Shown here piece after piece: positions 7,746-14,569 of a stretch of 64,000 bases of DNA. The stretch's first letter is position 1; each line of letters opens with the position of its first letter. The notes below the pieces were generated by a model, which was not told where the DNA came from, ran no database searches, and worked only from the letters and a program-made list of their open reading frames with translations. The position numbers were made by a program, and so were the translations under genes. Origin of the DNA: JABMQW01 sp964439935 (GTDB lineage: Bacteria > Fidelibacterota > Marinisomatia > Marinisomatales > TCS56); assembly GCA_964439935.1 (NCBI GenBank), contig CAYTPW010000006.1:1-64000 (forward strand). The letters are read 5' to 3'.

Positions 7746-9128
7746 ATGACTGAGCGACGTTCCTGGGCCGAGCCCTGGAAAATAAAAATGGTGGAGCATC
7801 TGCGAATCACCACCAAAGATGAGCGGCAAGCAGCAATAAAGGAGGCCGGTTATAATACATTTTTACTTAAATCACGGGATGTATATATTGATTTGCTTAC
7901 CGACAGCGGCACCAATGCCATGAGCGATCGCCAGTGGGCGGGGATGATGCTGGGCGATGAAGCCTACGCCGGGAGCCGGAATTTCTATCATCTGGAAAAA
8001 GCAATCCAGGATTATTATTCCTATAAATATCTGGTGCCCACTCACCAGGGCCGGGCGGCCGAGCACTTGATCTCACAGATCATGATCAAAGACGGAGATT
8101 ACATTCCAGGTAACATGTATTTCACCACCACCCGTCTGCACCAGGAATTGGCCGGTGGCAATTTCGTGGATGTAATCGTTGACGAAGCCCATGATACTGA
8201 AAATGATTTTCCCTTCAAGGGAAATGTAGACTTGGCCAAATTGCAGTCGTTAATTGATGAGGTAGGTGCAGAACGAATACCTTACGTAGCTATCGCCACA
8301 GCCGTAAATATGGCGGGTGGCCAGCCAATATCCCTGGCCAACTTGCAAGAATTAAGGTTGCTGACTAGTAAATACAATATACCAATCGTACATGATATGA
8401 CCAGGGTAGCCGAAAATGCCTGGTTTATAAAGACAAGGGAAACCGGTTACGCCGACAAAACAGTAGCTGAAATCATCTATAAAATCTGTGCTTTGACTGA
8501 CCACGCAACAATGAGCGCCAAAAAAGATCCGCTTGTCAATATTGGTGGATTCCTGGCTACTAATGACAAAGATCTCTATGGCAAGGCTCAAAATATGGTG
8601 GTGGTGTACGAGGGTCTCCATACGTATGGTGGCATGGCTGGTCGTGATATGGAGGCAGTAGCTATCGGTATTGTCGAATCGGTGCAGGATGATCACATCC
8701 GGGCGCGGGTGGGTCAAACCCAATATCTTGGTGAGAAACTATTGGAATTTGGTATCCCGATTGTGAAACCGATTGGCAGCCATGGCGTCTTTATTGATGC
8801 GAAGAAATTTTTACCGCACTTGGAACAGGATATGTTACCGGCTCAGACTCTAGCCGCCGAAATTTACATTCAGGGTGGTGTACGTACCATGGAACGAGGG
8901 ATTGTTTCCGCCGGCCGCAATAAAGATACCGGTGACCACAATCGTCCCAAACTGGAACTTGTGCGAGTGACTCTGCCACGCCGGGTATATACTCAGTCCC
9001 ATATGGATGTTACCGCTGAATCGGTTGCCGATGTTTATGCTCGTAGAAACAGCATTAAAGGACTCCGTTTCACTTACGAGCCGGACTACCTGCGCTTTTT
9101 CCAGGCCCGCTTTGAACCAATCGGATAA
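7746..9128 (+). CDS. tpl: Tyrosine phenol-lyase (beta-tyrosinase)
   Basis: A 460-residue PLP beta-eliminating lyase converting L-tyrosine to phenol, pyruvate and ammonia. It matches tyrosine phenol-lyase more closely than tryptophanase: GYNTFLLKSRDVYIDLLTDS, SGTNAMSDRQWAGMM, GSRNFYHLE (catalytic tyrosine) and YFTTTRLHQE. The PLP lysine is in SAKKD (K260), and the arginine that binds tyrosine's carboxylate lies in GVRTMERGIVSAGRN. The C-terminal YEPDYLRFFQARF keeps the active-site phenylalanines. A GAGG ribosome site lies nine bases before the ATG. It is the last gene of the Lrp-led operon, separated from the aldehyde dehydrogenase by 58 bases, so it may also have its own signal. Tyrosine fermentation is the likely role. 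Confidence 0.92.
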   Translation: MTERRSWAEPWKIKMVEHLRITTKDERQAAIKEAGYNTFLLKSRDVYIDLLTDSGTNAMSDRQWAGMMLGDEAYAGSRNFYHLEKAIQDYYSYKYLVPTHQGRAAEHLISQIMIKDGDYIPGNMYFTTTRLHQELAGGNFVDVIVDEAHDTENDFPFKGNVDLAKLQSLIDEVGAERIPYVAIATAVNMAGGQPISLANLQELRLLTSKYNIPIVHDMTRVAENAWFIKTRETGYADKTVAEIIYKICALTDHATMSAKKDPLVNIGGFLATNDKDLYGKAQNMVVVYEGLHTYGGMAGRDMEAVAIGIVESVQDDHIRARVGQTQYLGEKLLEFGIPIVKPIGSHGVFIDAKKFLPHLEQDMLPAQTLAAEIYIQGGVRTMERGIVSAGRNKDTGDHNRPKLELVRVTLPRRVYTQSHMDVTAESVADVYARRNSIKGLRFTYEPDYLRFFQARFEPIG

Positions 9129-9182
9129 TCGGATTCGATTTACCCCAGTTACTCCTTCATTCAAAGGGCATTAGCTTTATTG

Positions 9183-9231
9183 TCATTGGTCAATAGTCAT
9201 TGGTCATTTGTCATTGGGTACTGGTCAATAG
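9183..9231. repeat. Heptameric tandem repeat (seven units around TCATTGG)
   Basis: Seven consecutive 7-base units: TCATTGG, TCAATAG, TCATTGG, TCATTTG, TCATTGG, GTACTGG, TCAATAG. Similar short tandemly repeated heptamers are known from intergenic DNA of cyanobacteria and some other bacteria. It sits in the 274-base gap between the TPL gene and the next operon. The remainder of the gap (9232-9402) shows no convincing gene. Confidence 0.7.
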
Positions 9232-9402
9232 TTATGTGAGGTAGCCTGTGAAACCAGTACTTAGGTAACACTTTATTTATCACCCCAAGATCAGGCAAAC
9301 CAACATACCTGTAAATATTAATTCCTTTACGCTTGAGCACCTTAGCACTATAACACTTTTTCGAATGTAATTTCTGCACCATATTAAACTACAGATTAGC
9401 TG

Positions 9403-10377
9403 ATGTCACCCCAAAAATCCTTACAGGACCGAATCTATCAAGCCCAGTGTTACGGTTCGGTGGAACCAATCGAATACATGGTTCCTTACCCCAATCTCGG
9501 TACTCTTGTTGTAGGGCAAAACATTAAACTGGCTGATCGAATATGGTACAGCCCGTTGGAGATGACTTATGCCGAGTTATACCGAAAGATTCAGCAAACT
9601 GCCAATTGGTTGGAGAGTAAAGATATTTCAAACCACGATCGTGTATTGCTGGTCAACTGCCCTTCACCGGAAACGGAAATATTAGCCTTTGGTATTTGGA
9701 GTATTGGAGCAACGCTGGTTTTGGCTGGTGATGAAGAAATCGGCGGGGCAATTACAACGACCAAACCCAAATTGATTATTGCCACCAATCTAAATCCAGT
9801 CGGTACAATTGAATATACAACACCTGGATCAATTGCCGAAGCCTGCCGGACAATACCTGGTAAATATCAGGTTAAGCATCAAGCCCTGTTAAGTGATGAA
9901 GCTTTGGTTCTCTGGGTTGCTGGCAGCGGTGTACGATTAAGCCATTACAATCTGTTGATTAATGCCAGCGGCACATTATCTCAGTTTGCGCCAATCAATG
10001 ATTCCATCCTGCACATTGACCTGCCCACTGATTCATCGGCCTGGGCTGTTCTGCAAACAATTTTACCAATCTATGCCGGAATTGGGATGTCCCCTGACGA
10101 AGGAAATTTTCGGATAGGCTTGGATCAATCTGAGCCTGCCGATTATTGCTTGAATTATGATTTGACATCCAATTCGATTGACGATCGACAAATCCACATT
10201 CTGCCAGAAGCAACCGCAGTTTTGAAAATTGGTGACCGGCCCATTCCACTCACTGAAATATCCGAAAAGAACACCGGGAAAATCATTGTTTCGGGTCATT
10301 CGGTAATGATGGGCTATACTGATGATAAAAGTAATGAACAATCATTCACTGAATCCGGCCTCGAAATACTTGTTTAA
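9403..10377 (+). CDS. Truncated, degenerate ANL-superfamily (acyl-CoA synthetase-like) protein
   Basis: A 324-residue protein that aligns with the large N-terminal domain of AMP-forming acyl-CoA/aryl-acid ligases. Landmarks are MTYAELYRKIQQTANWL, the NLL segment after the P-loop site (LSHYNLLINASG), and IIVSGHSVMMGYTDD near the end. The ATP-binding loop TSGTTGxPKG is reduced to WVAGSGVRLSH. The YxTGD motif and the whole C-terminal lid domain are absent, because the frame stops where TGD would begin. Neighbouring frames do not contain the missing part. It heads a four-gene operon and its frame is intact, so it may be a repurposed non-adenylating substrate-binding protein rather than a dead gene. 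Function unknown. Confidence 0.65.
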   Translation: MSPQKSLQDRIYQAQCYGSVEPIEYMVPYPNLGTLVVGQNIKLADRIWYSPLEMTYAELYRKIQQTANWLESKDISNHDRVLLVNCPSPETEILAFGIWSIGATLVLAGDEEIGGAITTTKPKLIIATNLNPVGTIEYTTPGSIAEACRTIPGKYQVKHQALLSDEALVLWVAGSGVRLSHYNLLINASGTLSQFAPINDSILHIDLPTDSSAWAVLQTILPIYAGIGMSPDEGNFRIGLDQSEPADYCLNYDLTSNSIDDRQIHILPEATAVLKIGDRPIPLTEISEKNTGKIIVSGHSVMMGYTDDKSNEQSFTESGLEILV

Positions 10378-10395
10378 GTGCTACATCCTGGAGCA

Positions 10396-11055
10396 ATGAA
10401 GACAGCTTATTTTACCACAGCAAACATTAGCGCCAAATCGAGAGAATTCTTGTTAGGTGTGGAAAATGATTTACACTTAGATTTACATATTTATCAGTTA
10501 GCTGGTTGTGCCCTGCTGGTACTGGATATGCAGGATTATTTTCTATCATCGGTTTCCCATGCCTTTATTCCCAGCGCGCCGGCTATTGTAGCGGGTATTA
10601 ACCGGCTGATAAACCAATTTGCTAACGCCCGCCGACCGGTGATTTTCACCCGTCATTTGAATACAGCGAAGAATGCCGGGTCAATGAAACACTGGTGGCG
10701 GGAAATGATTATGGAACACAATCCTCACAGCCAGATTGTGAGTAGCATGAACCCCGATATTGGAACAATCTTAATCAAAAGCCAATACGATGCATTCCAT
10801 CAAACGGAGTTGGACAAGCTGCTGAAGCAGTGGAATGTGCGCAGTGTTATCGTAACCGGTGTAATGACGCACCTGTGCTGTGAGACCACCGCCCGGTCAG
10901 CGTTTGTCAGGGGCTTCAATGTGATTTTTCCAGTCGATGGAACGGCTACCTATAACGAGCAATTTCACCTAGCGACTCTGCGCAACCTGGCTCACGGGTT
11001 TGCAGTTATTCCAACCATTGAACAGCTTATCAAAGTGGCGGGGACACCGGAATGA
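10396..11055 (+). CDS. Isochorismatase-like cysteine hydrolase
   Basis: A protein of about 219 residues in the isochorismatase/nicotinamidase superfamily. The proposed catalytic triad is visible: aspartate in LVLDMQDYF, lysine in LIKSQYDAFHQT, and cysteine in MTHLCCETTARSAF (C161/C162). Family members hydrolyse vinyl ethers or amides. ATG 10396 is chosen because GGAG lies directly upstream; a GTG at 10378, immediately after the ANL-like stop, would add six residues. The N-terminal 30 residues precede the usual hydrolase core and are unlike the family. Its stop overlaps the next start by four bases (ATGA), showing translational coupling with the flavoprotein. Confidence 0.8.
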   Translation: MKTAYFTTANISAKSREFLLGVENDLHLDLHIYQLAGCALLVLDMQDYFLSSVSHAFIPSAPAIVAGINRLINQFANARRPVIFTRHLNTAKNAGSMKHWWREMIMEHNPHSQIVSSMNPDIGTILIKSQYDAFHQTELDKLLKQWNVRSVIVTGVMTHLCCETTARSAFVRGFNVIFPVDGTATYNEQFHLATLRNLAHGFAVIPTIEQLIKVAGTPE

Positions 11056-11930
11056 CCCACACTGTCGCTATTATCGGTGCCGGGCCCGCCGGAATCGCGG
11101 CTGCCATTCAATGCCACCGGCAGGGTATTGACTGCCTCATATTTGAGCAGGGGCGGGTTGGCGGTTTATTGAATAACGCAAACTTTGTAGAGAATTATCC
11201 TGGTTATCCTAACGGAATCGCTGGTCGTTTCCTGGTTGATAAAATTGTAGAACAGCTAAATAATCGGGCTGTTCCGTTAATCAACCAAAGGGTAATCCAG
11301 GTTGATTTCATTGATGGAGTATTTAGCATTCTAACAAAATCTGAAACATGGCAAGCAGCATATTTGATCCTGGCTACTGGAACAAAAGCGATTATGGCCA
11401 AGCTGTTAATCCCTCCGTCCTTGAATAGATCAGTATTGTATGAAATTATAGAAATTATGGATGTCACCAGTCAACAGATTGTCATAGTTGGCGCGGGCGA
11501 TGCTGCCTTCGACTATGCCCTGAACTTGGCACAAAAAAACCGGGTCATTATACTTAATCGCGGTCATCAGATCAAATGCCTACCCCTGCTTGAGGTAAGG
11601 GCAAGCGGCAATGAGAATATAAAATATCTGGAAAATACCAGCGTGACTGGGATTGAAAAAAAGCCTGCCGAGCAGATTAAGATCACTTGTATTCAGTCGG
11701 GAGTCAAGACCTCAATCAGCGCTGATTATCTTGTTTATGCAATTGGCCGTGATCCGAATTATGCCTGCCTTTCCCCGAAACTGCGATCCTGCCAGGAACA
11801 GATGGTTGAAAAGGGACTTCTGTATCCGGTCGGTGATATCATTAACGGACGTTATCGCCAGACTACCATAGCGGTAGCTGATGGTATACGGGCAGCAATG
11901 CAAATAAATACAATTCTAAACAGCGAATAA
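11052..11930 (+). CDS. Thioredoxin-reductase-like FAD/NAD(P) oxidoreductase lacking the redox CxxC
   Basis: A 292-residue two-dinucleotide-fold flavoprotein. The FAD motif GAGPAGIAAA is at residues 9-18; GGLLNNANFVENYPGYP matches the flavin-contact loop of thioredoxin reductases; ATG marks the first-domain end. The second Rossmann motif IVGAGDAAFDYALNLA binds NAD(P)H, and YPVGDIINGRYRQTTIAVADG is the C-terminal FAD-binding motif. The CxxC that normally follows the ATG segment is absent; that region reads LLIPPSLNRSVLYEI. It therefore cannot act as a classical disulfide reductase and is better compared with TrxR-type ferredoxin/flavodoxin-NADP reductases. Its neighbour is a radical SAM enzyme, which needs an electron donor; a reducing role there is inferred. 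Confidence 0.82.
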   Translation: MTHTVAIIGAGPAGIAAAIQCHRQGIDCLIFEQGRVGGLLNNANFVENYPGYPNGIAGRFLVDKIVEQLNNRAVPLINQRVIQVDFIDGVFSILTKSETWQAAYLILATGTKAIMAKLLIPPSLNRSVLYEIIEIMDVTSQQIVIVGAGDAAFDYALNLAQKNRVIILNRGHQIKCLPLLEVRASGNENIKYLENTSVTGIEKKPAEQIKITCIQSGVKTSISADYLVYAIGRDPNYACLSPKLRSCQEQMVEKGLLYPVGDIINGRYRQTTIAVADGIRAAMQINTILNSE

Positions 11931-12895
11931 TGCAAATCATATCCACCAGCGGAAATCCTGATATCGCCACTGTTTACCTCGCCGATCTTGGTGCAGGCCG
12001 ACTGATCGAATTTGTGGAATCGGTCCAGCCGCCGATACCACGGACAGACAAATGGGTGCTGATCATTTCAACGCTGTACGGATGTCCGGTTGGTTGTTCA
12101 ATTTGTGATGCCGGCCAGTTCTATCATGGACGATTGTCTGAAGAAGAATTATGGGCTCAATTGGATTACCTCGTGAAATCCCGCTACCCAGATGGCAAAA
12201 TACCAGCAAATAAATTTAAGATTCAATTAGCCAGAATGGGTGAGCCTGCTTTTAACCCAGCGGTGTTGACAATATTACAGAAATTGCCCAGGCGTTATGA
12301 TGCTCCGGGCCTTTTACCATCCCTATCAACGGTGGCACCGGCTGGTGCTAATCAATTTTTCGATCATTTACTGGAAGTGAAACAGGAATTTTACCGGCAG
12401 GGAAATTTCCAGATCCAGTTCTCCTTACACTCCACCGACCAGGAATATCGTGATAAATTAATTCCGGTTCAAAAATGGAAATTTAACGAAATTGCACGAT
12501 ACATTGATCGTTTTCACCAATCCGGCGATCGGAAAGTCACTCTGAATTTCGTATTAACAAATACAACCCCCGTCGATCCAAACATACTTCTAAATCATTT
12601 TGACCCTGCAAAGTATTTAATAAAATTGACACCTTTGAATCCAACTTATCACTCTCTGGAACATGGGCTGGTGTCTGCCATCGATCCTTATAATGAATCA
12701 ACCGGTTATCCCATCGTTAATGAGTTAAAAGATGCCGGTTACGAGGTAATCCTGTCAATTGGTGAACCGGAAGAAAACCTGATCGGCAGCAATTGCGGAC
12801 AGTACATTCAGGCACACCTGCGCAGGGAGACGGCACTAACGGATGGATACAGTTACCCGATTAACAAGTCCGAACAATACGAATCGCAGACTTAA
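11930..12895 (+). CDS. RlmN/Cfr-like radical SAM protein, atypical
   Basis: A 321-residue radical SAM protein. The 4Fe-4S motif is C52-x3-C56-x2-C59 (GCPVGCSICDAG). IQFSLHSTDQEYRDKLIP closely matches the RlmN core, and RMGEPAFNP fits the SAM-binding GEP motif. C289 in SNCGQY aligns with the methyl-carrying cysteine of RlmN. The partner cysteine that precedes the cluster in RlmN (CVSSQVGC) is isoleucine here (IISTLYGC), and the N-terminal RNA-binding domain is missing. It is therefore not a standard rRNA/tRNA adenosine methylase. Its start shares one base with the upstream stop (TAATG), giving a tight operon with the flavoprotein. Substrate unknown. Confidence 0.8.
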   Translation: MQIISTSGNPDIATVYLADLGAGRLIEFVESVQPPIPRTDKWVLIISTLYGCPVGCSICDAGQFYHGRLSEEELWAQLDYLVKSRYPDGKIPANKFKIQLARMGEPAFNPAVLTILQKLPRRYDAPGLLPSLSTVAPAGANQFFDHLLEVKQEFYRQGNFQIQFSLHSTDQEYRDKLIPVQKWKFNEIARYIDRFHQSGDRKVTLNFVLTNTTPVDPNILLNHFDPAKYLIKLTPLNPTYHSLEHGLVSAIDPYNESTGYPIVNELKDAGYEVILSIGEPEENLIGSNCGQYIQAHLRRETALTDGYSYPINKSEQYESQT

Positions 12896-12898
12896 ATG

Positions 12899-13498
12899 TT
12901 ACTGATTGCCAGCTGATTGTCGTAATCGTGGCAGTAACCGCCCACTGCGTTTCATATAATCCCGGTATTCATCGCTGAACTGCTCAATCAGCAGCTTTTC
13001 CTCAACTCCCATTCTGAAAATAATGTGGGGAGTCAATATAATCAGGAAAGAAAATCCGGCAATCCAATTAGGAAGTATCATTGCCTGGGCAATGGCCCAG
13101 ATCATATGGGCTGAATACATGGGATGACGAATATTCTTATATATTCCGGTAGTTATCAACTTATGATTTGGCCTTAAACCAACTATTGGAATCCAGTTGC
13201 GATTTAGATCAGCATGGGAGTGGTAAAGCATCCAGCTGGCAGCCAGAAATAACGCTGCTCCCAGATAGCCGATCCAATCCGGTCGCTGATAATCGGCAAA
13301 ATCCAGCAGGGCACTGAATACATATACCAATGGGATGATCATTCCAATTCCATTTAATGCCAGGAAAGTAATATCCAGTACAGTTTTATCATCAACGGCG
13401 AGTTTTTCGTTTCGAAGACGAGCGGTAAAGATTTTCCGGATGACTGTAATGATTAAAAATCCAACCAAATACACAATTTTAAACGGATTGTTTAGCAT
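12899..13498 (-). CDS. Isoprenylcysteine carboxyl methyltransferase-family membrane protein
   Basis: A 199-residue integral membrane protein with about five hydrophobic segments. The C-terminal half has the ICMT/PEMT family pattern: LITTGIYKNIRHPMYSAHM, then a membrane pair, then a glutamate-rich EEKLLIEQFSDEYRDYMKR. This RHPxY and E-E-x2-L arrangement binds SAM and the phospholipid or small-molecule acceptor in relatives. The true substrate in bacteria is usually unknown. It lies downstream of the peroxiredoxin on the same strand with an 81-base gap. Its stop is only three bases from the convergent radical SAM gene. Confidence 0.8.
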   Translation of the reverse strand: MLNNPFKIVYLVGFLIITVIRKIFTARLRNEKLAVDDKTVLDITFLALNGIGMIIPLVYVFSALLDFADYQRPDWIGYLGAALFLAASWMLYHSHADLNRNWIPIVGLRPNHKLITTGIYKNIRHPMYSAHMIWAIAQAMILPNWIAGFSFLIILTPHIIFRMGVEEKLLIEQFSDEYRDYMKRSGRLLPRLRQSAGNQ

Positions 13499-13579
13499 TT
13501 ACTGATCTCCCGAAAACTCAGTTTACTGAAGTATAATATTGCTAATGAAACAAATATCAAAGGTTGAGCACGCTTTCTA

Positions 13580-14032
13580 TTACAATTCTGCTAGTATGTC
13601 AACCGCATGGGACTTGGTTTTTACATTGGCATAGGCTTTTTCGATCTTACCATCTTCATCAATCAGGTACGAGATGCGGTAGATACCTTCATATTCGCGG
13701 CCGGCCATTTTCTTGGGTCCCCAGGCATGGTAGGCTCGTAATATATCTTTTCCTTCATCGCACAGCAGAGGATACTGGAAGCCGTTTTTCTCTACGAATT
13801 TTTTCTGGCGTGCCGGTGGATCAGCGCTCATCCCTAACACAACTATGTTCTTTTCTTCAAACTGTCGGAATTCATCCCGGAATCCCTGTCCTTCGAGCGT
13901 TCAGCCCCCAGTGCTGGCTTTCGGGAAAAACCATAGCAAAACTTTTTTGCCTTTATAATTTGATAACGCTACCGGAGTCCCATCCTGGTCCGGTAAATTG
14001 AATTTGGGGGCTATTGCTCCTATTTCTAACAT
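13580..14032 (-). CDS. bcp: Bcp/PrxQ-type peroxiredoxin, candidate selenoprotein (UGA at codon 44)
   Basis: Read through one in-frame TGA (13901-13903, codon 44), this gives a 150-residue protein of normal Bcp length and near-continuous similarity. It opens with APKFNLPDQDG, continues through KVLLWFFPKASTGG-U-TLEG and GFRDEF, then VVLGMSADPPARQKKF, and ends with EYEGIYRISYLIDEDGKIE. The TGA falls exactly on the peroxidatic cysteine (PGCT in E. coli Bcp, GGUT here), the residue that reduces hydroperoxides. The resolving cysteine five residues on is glutamine, so it would act as a one-Sec enzyme needing an external reductant. An AGGAG site precedes the ATG. Calling the gene only from 13840 would lose the active site. 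A TGC-to-TGA nonsense mutation is the alternative, but the position and the hairpin argue against it. No sel genes are in the window. Confidence 0.8.
13867..13885 (-). promoter_or_regulatory. SECIS-like hairpin downstream of the UGA codon
   Basis: On the mRNA, GGAUUC-CGGGAU-GAAUUCC forms a six-pair stem with one bulged U on the 3' side and a six-base loop whose second base is G. The loop begins 21 bases after the UGA. Bacterial SECIS elements are stem-loops inside the coding region, with the apical loop roughly 16-37 bases after the UGA and a G in its first positions, so this fits. The stem is short and was folded by eye only. Confidence 0.55.
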
Positions 14033-14110
14033 ATTTTCTCCTGTTCTAATGATTGTTGTTTCTCATCTATTGGTTCTTCGCTTTGTGCCCCCACTCGAAA
14101 ACGTAAAAAC

Positions 14111-14569
14111 TTATTTGATTTCCGACCATTTGATCCGCTTGTCATTGCTGATAACCATATCATGAACTACCTTGATACCCTGCCGCTGTCCACGCCAGAT
14201 AAGCAGCCGAAGAGCCTCATCCAAATCAACCCATCGATAGCTGGAATGTTCCTTTGAAAGTACCACCTTATCTGTGTCAACCTCGATCCCAAACACCGGC
14301 ACCAGATTAATCCGGTCACCATGGGTTTCATAAAAACTGCTTACATGATCGGCTACAAATATATGTTTGGGATCTAAGCCAGTCTCTTCTTTTAATTCAC
14401 GAACAGCGGTTTCTCCAGCCGTCTCCCCGGCTTCAATTTTACCCGCCACACCCTGCCATAGGTGCTCATATATTTTATTGACATTGCGCTTCAACATCAG
14501 AAACCGTAAACCTGCCTGGGTCTTTTGGAATACATAGGCGTCAATTACACGAATCGTGGTTTTCGGCAT
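14111..14569 (-). CDS. NUDIX hydrolase
   Basis: A 152-residue protein with a complete Nudix box at about residues 43-65: GKIEAGETAGETAVRELKEE followed by TGL, fitting G-x5-E-x7-RE-U-x-EE-x-G-U. Nudix enzymes hydrolyse nucleoside diphosphate derivatives using Mg2+ bound by the box glutamates. Its form is close to dATP/dihydroneopterin-triphosphate pyrophosphohydrolases, but the substrate cannot be assigned. Its start overlaps the tgt stop by one base (TAATG), so it is translationally coupled to tgt. The 78 bases between it and the peroxiredoxin show no clear terminator. Confidence 0.87.
   Translation of the reverse strand: MPKTTIRVIDAYVFQKTQAGLRFLMLKRNVNKIYEHLWQGVAGKIEAGETAGETAVRELKEETGLDPKHIFVADHVSSFYETHGDRINLVPVFGIEVDTDKVVLSKEHSSYRWVDLDEALRLLIWRGQRQGIKVVHDMVISNDKRIKWSEIK

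Noticed and set aside
9197..9382. Open frame of 61 codons on the minus strand between TPL and the ANL-like gene
   Set aside because: No ribosome site, no family resemblance, and its end runs through the heptamer repeat.
13580..13840. Short peroxiredoxin called from an internal ATG at 13840
   Set aside because: It would omit the active site and the thioredoxin-fold start. The upstream frame continues the family through one TGA, and the true ATG at 14032 has a good ribosome site.
13564..14001. Long plus-strand open frame opposite the peroxiredoxin
   Set aside because: Low-complexity composition without family features; it is a mirror of the real gene.
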